From contig JAFQJB010000004.1 in the NCBI GenBank assembly GCA_017397305.1, positions 1 through 64,000 on the forward strand: a DNA stretch of 64,000 nt. The letters run 5' to 3'. Of this stretch, positions 8,824-17,452 are shown in pieces. The stretch is from Clostridia bacterium. Its GTDB lineage: Bacteria > Bacillota > Clostridia > Christensenellales > Borkfalkiaceae. The notes under the pieces are model-generated. The model had not been told where the DNA came from, searched no databases, and was given only the letters and a program-made list of their open reading frames with translations. Made by a program: the position numbers and the translations under genes. Each line of letters begins with the position of its first letter. Positions within the stretch are counted from its first letter, which is position 1.

Positions 8824-9816
8824 ATGACAAACACTAATATTGAAAAACTCACTTTGAAAGAAAGACTGAGGAAAAGGTATAACATGGAAGATAGAAGTGC
8901 TTTCTTCTTTTGCTATGCAATACTTCTTCTTCCTTTGGCATCTTTCTGCGTTTTCTGGGTGTACGTTAATATCGACTCGATTATACAAGCATTCAGGTTT
9001 GGTGGTGAATTTTCTTTACGCAACTTTAAGGACGTTTTCACTGAATTGACAAACGCAAAGAGGTCGGCAACGGCGGACAATACGTCTTTGTTGATGATAG
9101 AGTGGCGTTCGGTTCAACTTTATCTCATTGGTTGGTTATTTGCTTTCCCAGGATATCTTTCTTGTTACGTTCTCTTCAGAAAATGTTGGGGACACTACGT
9201 GTTTAGAACAATCTTTATGATTCCTAACGTTCTCGGCGGTTTGACAACTGTATTGTTATACAAGAGAATGGTTATGGTTGACGGTGACTCGCTCGGTCCT
9301 ATCCTTGCTCTTATCGACGCTTGCTTTGACGTGTCGGACAGCGTTATTAAGTCCGGCGGTCTGTTAAAGCACGCAAACACGGCTTGGATAACGCTACTGG
9401 GGTTGAAGTTTATACCGCACATAATCGGCTTTAACCTCGTTCAAACGGGTGCATACGCACGTATCCCTGGTGAACTTTACGAGGTTGGTAGAATTGACGG
9501 TTTAGGTTTCATTAGAGAATTCTGGACAATTGCAACTCCGCTTACTTGGTCAACCATGTCAATTGGTTTCATTACCGGTGCGGCTGGTATGCTTATGGGT
9601 GACTGTGGTGTATTCTTGTACACGACTGGTCACTATCAAACGGCAACAATGGGCTTCTACGTATACTACGAGACGCTATTGCTGGCACAAGCTGGTGGTG
9701 GCGAAGGGCTGTACGGTTATCCTGCAGCACTCGGCTTGACTCTTACTGCTGTGTCTATTCCTTTGGCACTCGGTGTTAGAAGACTTGCTGGTCTTGTTGA
9801 AGACGTTGCTTACTAA
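8824..9816 (+). CDS. ABC sugar transporter permease (MalF/UgpA type)
   Basis: A 330-aa integral membrane protein with about six hydrophobic segments, the first near residues 35-55 (FFFCYAILLLPLASFCVFWV). The cytoplasmic EAA loop that docks the ATPase is visible as GELYEVGRIDGLGFIREFW followed by TPLTW. ATG 8824 follows AAGGAC. It lies between the binding protein and the second permease, forming a CUT1-type importer. No ATPase gene is present, as is common where one shared MsmK/MsiK-like ATPase serves several importers. Confidence 0.88.
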   Translation: MTNTNIEKLTLKERLRKRYNMEDRSAFFFCYAILLLPLASFCVFWVYVNIDSIIQAFRFGGEFSLRNFKDVFTELTNAKRSATADNTSLLMIEWRSVQLYLIGWLFAFPGYLSCYVLFRKCWGHYVFRTIFMIPNVLGGLTTVLLYKRMVMVDGDSLGPILALIDACFDVSDSVIKSGGLLKHANTAWITLLGLKFIPHIIGFNLVQTGAYARIPGELYEVGRIDGLGFIREFWTIATPLTWSTMSIGFITGAAGMLMGDCGVFLYTTGHYQTATMGFYVYYETLLLAQAGGGEGLYGYPAALGLTLTAVSIPLALGVRRLAGLVEDVAY

Positions 9817-9834
9817 TAGAGGGGGGATAAAAAT

Positions 9835-10800
9835 ATGTTTACAGCAATTAGAAGAAGATTTTCTGATTTTATCGCCGCTCAAAAGTTAAAGAAAAACTAC
9901 CACAGAAATAAGAACGGTACAAGTAAAGAGGGTATGAGTAAGAGGGTTGTTTTCACAATCTTTACCTTCTTATTCTTGGTTCAAAGTTTTATTTGTCTAT
10001 TCCCGCTTGTTTGGTGTATATCTAACGCGTTGCGTCCTAACCCTGAATTCTATGCAAACCCCAACTCGCTCTTTACGTCGCTCCACTTTGAATATCTTGG
10101 ACCGGCAATCAGAGCGGTAAGAATTGCAACCAATGGTGATGCAGGATTCTTGCTCGCCGTTTGGAACTCTTTCTGGTTTGCTTTTGGTACGCAATTCTTG
10201 AACATTCTTGCAAGTTTGTTCGTTGCATATCCTCTTGCAAGATATAACTTCCCTGGAAAGCACTTTTTTTACGGCATAATTATCTTCCGTATTACCGTTC
10301 CTATCGTAGGTTCTAGTGCGGTTGGATATAAGTTGGAGTTAGCGCTTCACATGGTTAACAACCCCCCAATCTACATGATTGGTGCATTTAACGGTTTCGA
10401 TATGAACGCGCTTATTATGTACGGCTACATAAAAGCGGTAAGTAAAGAATATTCTGAAGCGGCCTTCCTTGATGGTGCAAATGCACTGCAAGTACTGTTT
10501 AAGGTCGTTGTTCCGCAAGCTTTCCCGTGTGCTTTGGCACTATACGTAAACAGCGTTATGGGTCAGTGGAACAACTATCAAGCATTCTTGGTATCTTTGT
10601 CGGAATACCCCAACCTTGCAGTTGCGACGTATAAGATGGAAGGTGCGAGAGACTTGGTCGGCGGTAGTGACCACGGTGCTATCAGTAACGCGCTATTCTA
10701 TTGGATAGTATTGCTCTCTGGTATAGTTCCGCTAATTCTATTCGCGGCGAGTCAAAAACTCATGATTAAAAACATGGCAGTCGGCGGACTCAAAGGCTAA
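9835..10800 (+). CDS. ABC sugar transporter permease (MalG/UgpE type)
   Basis: A 321-aa membrane protein, 18 bp downstream of the first permease and preceded by GAGGGGGG. After a basic N-terminal tail, a first membrane segment (FTIFTFLFLVQSFICLFPLVW) begins near residue 40. The EAA loop reads YSEAAFLDGANALQVLFKVV followed by PQAFP. It pairs with the 8824 product to form the channel. The stop codon lies inside the hairpin at 10792-10817. Confidence 0.88.
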   Translation: MFTAIRRRFSDFIAAQKLKKNYHRNKNGTSKEGMSKRVVFTIFTFLFLVQSFICLFPLVWCISNALRPNPEFYANPNSLFTSLHFEYLGPAIRAVRIATNGDAGFLLAVWNSFWFAFGTQFLNILASLFVAYPLARYNFPGKHFFYGIIIFRITVPIVGSSAVGYKLELALHMVNNPPIYMIGAFNGFDMNALIMYGYIKAVSKEYSEAAFLDGANALQVLFKVVVPQAFPCALALYVNSVMGQWNNYQAFLVSLSEYPNLAVATYKMEGARDLVGGSDHGAISNALFYWIVLLSGIVPLILFAASQKLMIKNMAVGGLKG

Positions 10801-10817
10801 TCGAAAGATTAGCCTTT
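10792..10817 (+). terminator. GAAA-loop hairpin at the permease stop codon
   Basis: Perfect 11-bp stem AAAGGCTAATC (10792-10802), GAAA loop, GATTAGCCTTT (10807-10817). It includes the TAA stop. No good T tract follows, so it may be a partial terminator or mRNA stabiliser rather than a full stop. Confidence 0.55.
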
Positions 10818-10829
10818 GGCTGACTAATA

Positions 10830-10888
10830 GGGGAAAAGTTTTGCTCTATATATAGCAAAAAGTGTTCTATATTTAGCAAAACTGCCCC
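10830..10888 (+). other. Structured intergenic element before the giant lipoprotein gene
   Basis: GGGG (10830-10833) and AGTTTTGCT (10837-10845) can pair with AGCAAAACT (10875-10883) and CCCC (10885-10888). An alternative inner pairing, TTTTGCT (10839-10845) / AGCAAAA (10854-10860), is also possible. Two near copies of CTATATATAGCAAAA are present. A self-complementary ACGCGCGCGCGT follows at 10914-10925. It could be a terminator, an attenuator switch or operator repeats. Confidence 0.4.
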
Positions 10889-10986
10889 GAATAATTTTGG
10901 AGTTATATTTTTTACGCGCGCGCGTAACATAAGTAGACAAAAATCCGTAAGTGCGTAAAAAAATCATAAAAATAGGAGGAAAAAAC

Positions 10987-13900
10987 ATGAAACTCACAAA
11001 GAAGATTAAGGCAATATTCGTTTTTGCGATTCTTGCTATCTTAGCTCTTACTTGTGCAGCCTGCGGTAAAGACAGTGGTTCCACTTCTAACGTTCCGTTC
11101 AAATGGACTAAAGACGTTCCTACCACCGTTCTTTATAGTAACGAAATCTACTTTAGAGATTATCTTCCCAGAGAATACTGGCAAGATTATGAATTGTACG
11201 TTTCTTACTATGACGTTGAAGAAGGCAAGCAAGTAACGGACGAAAAATGTGACAACTTGGTATTTACTTTTAACCAAGTAACCGAGTATTCGTTCACGAT
11301 TAAACGTGGGGGAGACTCACTCAGTTGCAAAATCGCAGGTGTTCCTGAAGTTCCGCAACTCCGTGAAGTAACCTTCAAAAACATTAGACTTGGCAGAACA
11401 ATGGAAGTTAAAGAACTTGCTGCTGAATGTTTCGGTGTTAACGAGCTTAAAAACGGCACGCTTGCTAAGAGCGATAAAACCTATAAGATTGAGCCGATTA
11501 ACATTGCGGTAGAAAGCGTTGAAGTTAACGGAACTGATAACGACAACTTGTCCTTTAACAAGAATGGTACCATTACCTTTGACCAAGAAGCATTCTACGT
11601 TATTACGTTTAGAGCATCTAACATCTCTGGATATGATGACCAAAAGGTTACCTTCTCAACTGCTGACTCTAAGAAGCACAACTCTGACCTTAACGGTTAT
11701 ATCCTTGAAAACGGCGAAGGCGTTGAAGATAACGAACTTCACTTCTATATGCCTTTGATTACTGAAGAACTTAAAGCTCTTCCTGATGACACTAAAATCA
11801 ACGTAAGATTTGGTAAATCTGCAGAAAATCAAAAGTACGAAGCTACTTATAACAAGGCAAAAGACGATATCGTTGTTATGAACTTCCCGCACCAAATCGG
11901 TATAAGTGAAAAACAACGTGTGTTCTTCGAAGTTGGCGGTGCAAACTATTCAACCTTTGTTACAACCGCGCAAATAGTTAACAATGCAAATAAAGCAGAC
12001 CTCTTCAACAGGGGTGGCGGGTACGTGCTCGTAACCGAAGATATCGATTATAGTGACTTTACCTTCCAAAACGTTGGAAACGATTTTGTTAACGGTGTAA
12101 TCGACGGTGACGGACACACCATATCTAACTTGACCAAAATTAGTAGCGTTATTAATGCAAAGGGCGCAACCATTAATACTGGTTTCAGCTTTGCAAAAAC
12201 CTTCTCAAACTCTTCGGTAAAGGATATTGTAATTGATAATATTACCGCAGGTGGCGGTGTTATTTCCGGGGCAGAAACAATTGGTAAGGTTCGTATTGAA
12301 AACGTTCTCGTTCGTTACAATGCTACCAAATTGTGCGCAAGTGCAATGGATGACAATGGTACTGCTAACCCCAGAACCTCGCTCCTTGGTTATCACAAAG
12401 AATATACCGAATGGGCTACTCTTAAAAACGTAATCGTTGAAATGCCGTATGGTATTAACCAATACGTAGGTATGATTTCAACCCACTGTGGTGGTAAACA
12501 AATTTTCGAAAACGTTTACCTTGTTGGTGGACACGGCTCTGCTCACTCACCCATAGGTAATGCTGCGCACTATCCCGTATCTTACTACACCAAAGATAGC
12601 AAGATGAACGTTACTGAAGGTGTTGACTACTTTGTAAGTACGGTAGGTGACAAGATTTATAAGAACTTTAAGGCTAACGATTCTACGTCTGTTCCCGAAT
12701 GGTTGTTCGATAAGACTTTGGAACTCGGTATGATTAACGAAATCACCACCGATAATTTCGAAAAGTTACTTACTGCAACTGCTGGTTACTTCGTACTCGG
12801 TGAAGACATCGACTTTACTAAGGTAGATATTAATGGTGACGGCGTTGTTGATGCTAATGATACTTGGCATAGAGCGTCAGTAGTAACCTTCGGCGGTATG
12901 CTTGATGGTTTTGGTCACAAGATTATCAACTTTACGCCCGGCACTGCTAACGACGATTCACTCTTCTGCAGAGGTAACAATGCAATCGTTCGTGACCTTT
13001 ACTTCCACGCAACTGGAACGAGAACTGGTGTTCGTAACGGTACCTTGTTTGGTCAAGCAAACACCAATCCTATAACAATCAGCAATTGTGTTATCGTTCT
13101 CGACGAACTCACAAACAACCAAGACTCTGCTGTTGTACCGATTATTCAAAGTAAAGTAATGATGAACGACTGTGTCGTTATAGTTAACGGAAAGGGTGGT
13201 GAACAACTCGGCAACGTTGCTAACGGCTTTGTCGCTACAACCGCTGCTGCTACCAAGGGTGCATACATTGATAACGTATACTTTATCGATACCACCAACA
13301 CTATGAGAGTAATTTCTCCTGTAAGAGATGGTTTCTATGAAACTGGTGTATACGGCGCTGATGAATTAGTTGCTGTTGAAGATGAAGATTACTTCATGGG
13401 TACAAGCATTCTTTCGTTTAATAGGTCAAACTTCGACGGTATGCTTGCTGATTGGTACGATGACCTCGCTGCAGAATTTGCTAAAAGAGCTGATTACGTT
13501 GAAATCAATAAAGACAACGTTACAACTCTTGCAAGTGCAACTGCTGGTTACTACGTTCTTACCGAAGATATCGATATGAAGGATATCACTTGGGATGCTA
13601 CTGCAGAATTTGCTGGCACTCTCAATGGTAACGGACACAAACTCTATAACATTAATACTACTACTGGATTGTTCAAGTCTACAAACAATGCAGTAATCGA
13701 AAACATTGAACTCCAATTTGCAGAAGCTTCTACCGTTGGTGTAATCGGCACTGTGACAAAAGAAACCAAGGTTAGAAACGCAGTTGTAACTATGGATAAG
13801 GCTGTTTCAGCGGCTATCGCAAAAGAAGCTAAAGGCGCACTTATCGTAAGACAAACGTTGATTGACGTTAAAGCAGCTGACGATACTGCAAAATACATCG

Positions 13901-16900
13901 TTGCAGGAGGAAGCGGTGCTGTAGCACTTACCGACGTAAGCGTTGTTGATGAAAAATTCGGCACCATTACTGAAGCTGGTGAATACGACCTCTACAAAGA
14001 TATCTTTGATATTTACGTAGAAGAACTTCCCACCGCATTCTTGAAAGAGGTTTACACTGCAAACACTGCAGCAACCATTCGTCCTCACACCATTATCACT
14101 AAGGAAAATATCAACGTTCTTATGAGCGCAACCGAAGGATACTTCATTCTCGGTGAAGATATTGACCTTTCTAAAGTAGAATGGACTGCAAGCAAGTTTA
14201 ACGGCACCTTGAATGGTAAGGGCTTTAAGATTTCGGGCATTAAGACCGCACTCTTCGACGAACTTACCGGTATGGTTAGAAACGTTGAACTTTATGCTGC
14301 AAACGTTGAATCTGGCAAGGCTATTCTTGCAAACACTATAGCAGGGGATACCACTTTGGTTGACGTTGCTATTAAGGCTGACCAAACTGCTTCTAACTTG
14401 ATTGCAAGCACTGTTAACGGCGCTGTAATTTTGGACGAAGTATTTGTTGACGCACAAAACATCGAACTTGCTGAAGGCGTTGCACTTCTTATCGGTGCAG
14501 GTGCTGGTAGTGTTGCAGCAGAGGCTGTTTACGTAATTACTCCCGACACCGAGACCGCTCTTTATGCAACTACCACCATTACTGGTGAAGCAAAAGTTTA
14601 CAAAGACGTTGTAGCGTTTGTTGATGCTGATAGAAATGGTGAAATTACCATCAATAAAGACATCATGAACGCAACTGACGACCTCGCTGTTAGAAACGAA
14701 CTCAATGCAAGCACTGTTAAAGCATTCATGAAATCTACTGGTGGTTACTGGTACTTGTCTGACAACCTCGACCTCACAGGAACAGGTTTCAAGACTATTG
14801 CAAACTTTAACGGTACGCTCGACGGCTGTGGATATGCAATCACCAACTTGATGGCTCCGCTCTTCACTGAATTTAGCGGTACTTTGAGAAACGTTGCAAT
14901 CTCAACAAACAAAGCGGTTATCACCAACGTTAACGACGCGCTTGTTTCTGACGTGGTTGTAACTTACGCAACTCTTTCTGCTCCTATCTTCACTACTGTT
15001 AAGGGCGACCTCGTTATCAACGAAGTAGTTATTAACAGCGCTACGTATGCTCTTGGCAACAAGAACGTTGTATATAACAAACTAGCTGACGATGCTTCTG
15101 TAAAAGTTGAAGGACTTTACGTTGTTGCTTTTGCTGATGCAATCAACGTTGGCGACATTCTCGGTGTTGACGGCGAAGCAGCTGTTATCGAAGAAGATTA
15201 CTTCCACTTCGATAGCGTAGAAGCACTTATCCACGCAGATAGCGATGAAACAATTACTCTTACTGACTACCTCATCCAAGAACTTCACAATTCTAAGGTT
15301 GCTATAAGAATTACCCAAGAAAACCTCGAAAGTCTTTTGACTGCTGACGGAGGATATTGGTATCTTGCTGAAGACGTTGATGCGACTAGAATTGTATGGA
15401 AATCATCTGCACACTTCAAAGGAACGTTCGACGGTCTTGGACACAAACTTACAGGTCTTAACTTCTCAACGACTCCTACTTTCAACGGCTTGTTCTCATA
15501 CCTTGACGGTGGTGCTGTTAAGAACGTATACTTAGGCTACACAAACTTAACTGCAGCGCACCAAGCTTGTATCGCTGCTAGAATGGAAAAAGAAGCAGTT
15601 CTCGTTGAAAACGTTGTTATCGACGTTGATAACTACTCTTCATGGGGTGGCGGTATCATTACCAAAGTATTACCCGCGTCAGTAGAATTGACCGTTAGAA
15701 ACGTGTTTGTAAATATTGACGTATTCACTCACTCTGCTGGTGACATGAATAGGGGCGTATTGGTAGGTGGCGACACTTCTAGGGCGGAAGTTACTCTCGA
15801 CAACGTAATCGTTATTGCTGATATTGAAGGCGCAGAACTCGCTGCTGACGAAAAGGCAAAAGCTGACGCAGAAAAGAAGGGTGAAACCTACACTGGAAAA
15901 GCTAAGATTCACTTTGCAATCGGTGGCGTAACCGAAGGTTCAACTTATAACGTTTATAAGAACGTTGTCGAATACGTTGACGCAACACTTGCAGAAGAAA
16001 ATCCGCTAGTAGTTGACGAATTTATCGCAAAAGGTGTTGCTGCTCTTAGCATTGCCGTTGCAGTTGATTCTGCAGAAAGCCTTGCTAATATTAAGCTAGC
16101 AACTGGTGGTTACTGGTACCTTACCAATGACATCGATATGAAGGACGTTGTTTGGGCTAACCCCGCAACAGCAACCTTTACCGGAACTCTTAATGGTAAC
16201 GGATATAAGATTACAAATCTTGCACTCAACACCAAGGATAAATATGATAACTTTATCTACACTCTCGATGGTGCAACAGTTAAGAATTTCTACTTGCATA
16301 TTACCGAAGCTAACAATGCACAAACTGCTCCGTTCGGTATTATCAGAGGAAAGAATAATAGACCTACCGTATTTGAAAACGTGATTATTATGATTGATAG
16401 TCAAAATGGTGTAAATGCCGGCGGTATTTCATACCACAACGAAGGTGCAAACACCACGTTGAATAACGTTATGGTTGTTATCGGTGGCGAAAAGGCTTCT
16501 GGTAACCAAGGTTTGTTATTTGGTTCTTACTCTGTTGACATTTTAGTAAAAGATGTTTACATTGTAGATATGAATGCTAAGGTTGAAAAAATAATTGGTT
16601 CTACCGATAGGTATAATACTCAATTATTGACGCTTGCTGGTGAAGCTGCTGTTGTTGGTAAAGATTACACAGTTATTACTGATGTGTTCGGATTTGATAA
16701 GAGCAAACTTCCAACTGAAGCAATGAAAGAAGTGATTGAAAATTGCAAGTCAAAAATTGACGTTACAGAACTCACTGCTGAAAACTTTGTAGAAGAAATG
16801 TCTAAAGCAACCGAAGGTTACTATTCATTGACTGCTGATATTGATTTGACTGGTGTTGCTTGGGCTCCCACAACAACCTTTGCTGGAACATTGTTTGGTA

Positions 16901-17430
16901 ACGGACATAAGATAACTGGTCTTAACACCAACTTGTTTAAGAACCTTAATGGCGCTTCAATCAGCGACCTATATATTCACTCTACTGTTGCTAATGCAAC
17001 AACTGGTGCAATTAGCTATACTGCAAGCGGAAACGTTTCTATTAGAAACGTAGTAGTTGACATAGATACGCTTGAAGGTTCAAACGCTGGTGGGCTTTTG
17101 CGTAAAACGGAAGCTGGTTCAGTTGTTACCCTTGAAAACGTATTGATTAACATTGACGCAAGATCGTTCCCAATGAAGAATACTTGCGGATACATTGTTG
17201 GACAAGCAGGCGGTACGGTTGTTGTTAAGAACGTGTTCACAATCAATGCAACTGGTAGAGAATTCAAGGCGTTAAAATCTGGTACTCTTGTTAACGTAAA
17301 CGGAGAAACGCCTGTTATTGGCACCGACTACGTTGAAGTAACTAGTGCTGCTGCACTTGATTCTACTACACTTACCACAGACTTCTTGAAGGCGGGATAC
17401 AATGCTTTGTATCCCACCACCGAAGCCTAA
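10987..17430 (+). CDS. Giant repeat lipoprotein, probable surface glycan-binding or adhesion protein
   Basis: 2147 aa. ATG 10987 has AGGAGG at 10974-10979. Residues 1-25 are a lipoprotein signal (LTCAA-C26). Residues ~30-330 look like Ig-type beta domains. Then eight repeats of ~195-255 aa begin near residues 338, 584, 839, 1036, 1238, 1441, 1693 and 1928. Each opens with a helix and the signature GY-aromatic-hydrophobic-L-x-(E/N/D)-D-(I/V/L)-D, then GTL-(N/D/F)-G-x-G-(H/Y/F)-K-(I/L), then short beta rungs (KNV, RNV, ENV). This pattern fits right-handed beta-helix or GLUG-like surface modules. Repeat 2 carries a calcium-loop-like DINGDGVVDAND. It lies between the importer genes and a secreted TIM-barrel lipoprotein, so it may hold the glycan at the surface. 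Function is inferred; the family was not identified. Confidence 0.75.
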   Translation: MKLTKKIKAIFVFAILAILALTCAACGKDSGSTSNVPFKWTKDVPTTVLYSNEIYFRDYLPREYWQDYELYVSYYDVEEGKQVTDEKCDNLVFTFNQVTEYSFTIKRGGDSLSCKIAGVPEVPQLREVTFKNIRLGRTMEVKELAAECFGVNELKNGTLAKSDKTYKIEPINIAVESVEVNGTDNDNLSFNKNGTITFDQEAFYVITFRASNISGYDDQKVTFSTADSKKHNSDLNGYILENGEGVEDNELHFYMPLITEELKALPDDTKINVRFGKSAENQKYEATYNKAKDDIVVMNFPHQIGISEKQRVFFEVGGANYSTFVTTAQIVNNANKADLFNRGGGYVLVTEDIDYSDFTFQNVGNDFVNGVIDGDGHTISNLTKISSVINAKGATINTGFSFAKTFSNSSVKDIVIDNITAGGGVISGAETIGKVRIENVLVRYNATKLCASAMDDNGTANPRTSLLGYHKEYTEWATLKNVIVEMPYGINQYVGMISTHCGGKQIFENVYLVGGHGSAHSPIGNAAHYPVSYYTKDSKMNVTEGVDYFVSTVGDKIYKNFKANDSTSVPEWLFDKTLELGMINEITTDNFEKLLTATAGYFVLGEDIDFTKVDINGDGVVDANDTWHRASVVTFGGMLDGFGHKIINFTPGTANDDSLFCRGNNAIVRDLYFHATGTRTGVRNGTLFGQANTNPITISNCVIVLDELTNNQDSAVVPIIQSKVMMNDCVVIVNGKGGEQLGNVANGFVATTAAATKGAYIDNVYFIDTTNTMRVISPVRDGFYETGVYGADELVAVEDEDYFMGTSILSFNRSNFDGMLADWYDDLAAEFAKRADYVEINKDNVTTLASATAGYYVLTEDIDMKDITWDATAEFAGTLNGNGHKLYNINTTTGLFKSTNNAVIENIELQFAEASTVGVIGTVTKETKVRNAVVTMDKAVSAAIAKEAKGALIVRQTLIDVKAADDTAKYIVAGGSGAVALTDVSVVDEKFGTITEAGEYDLYKDIFDIYVEELPTAFLKEVYTANTAATIRPHTIITKENINVLMSATEGYFILGEDIDLSKVEWTASKFNGTLNGKGFKISGIKTALFDELTGMVRNVELYAANVESGKAILANTIAGDTTLVDVAIKADQTASNLIASTVNGAVILDEVFVDAQNIELAEGVALLIGAGAGSVAAEAVYVITPDTETALYATTTITGEAKVYKDVVAFVDADRNGEITINKDIMNATDDLAVRNELNASTVKAFMKSTGGYWYLSDNLDLTGTGFKTIANFNGTLDGCGYAITNLMAPLFTEFSGTLRNVAISTNKAVITNVNDALVSDVVVTYATLSAPIFTTVKGDLVINEVVINSATYALGNKNVVYNKLADDASVKVEGLYVVAFADAINVGDILGVDGEAAVIEEDYFHFDSVEALIHADSDETITLTDYLIQELHNSKVAIRITQENLESLLTADGGYWYLAEDVDATRIVWKSSAHFKGTFDGLGHKLTGLNFSTTPTFNGLFSYLDGGAVKNVYLGYTNLTAAHQACIAARMEKEAVLVENVVIDVDNYSSWGGGIITKVLPASVELTVRNVFVNIDVFTHSAGDMNRGVLVGGDTSRAEVTLDNVIVIADIEGAELAADEKAKADAEKKGETYTGKAKIHFAIGGVTEGSTYNVYKNVVEYVDATLAEENPLVVDEFIAKGVAALSIAVAVDSAESLANIKLATGGYWYLTNDIDMKDVVWANPATATFTGTLNGNGYKITNLALNTKDKYDNFIYTLDGATVKNFYLHITEANNAQTAPFGIIRGKNNRPTVFENVIIMIDSQNGVNAGGISYHNEGANTTLNNVMVVIGGEKASGNQGLLFGSYSVDILVKDVYIVDMNAKVEKIIGSTDRYNTQLLTLAGEAAVVGKDYTVITDVFGFDKSKLPTEAMKEVIENCKSKIDVTELTAENFVEEMSKATEGYYSLTADIDLTGVAWAPTTTFAGTLFGNGHKITGLNTNLFKNLNGASISDLYIHSTVANATTGAISYTASGNVSIRNVVVDIDTLEGSNAGGLLRKTEAGSVVTLENVLINIDARSFPMKNTCGYIVGQAGGTVVVKNVFTINATGREFKALKSGTLVNVNGETPVIGTDYVEVTSAAALDSTTLTTDFLKAGYNALYPTTEA

Positions 17431-17452
17431 TAGGTAAAGGAGGTAAATAAAA

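Noticed and set aside
13807-14457. Minus-strand open frame inside the giant lipoprotein gene
   Set aside because: It lies fully within the repeat-coding sequence and mirrors its codon pattern; no start signal.
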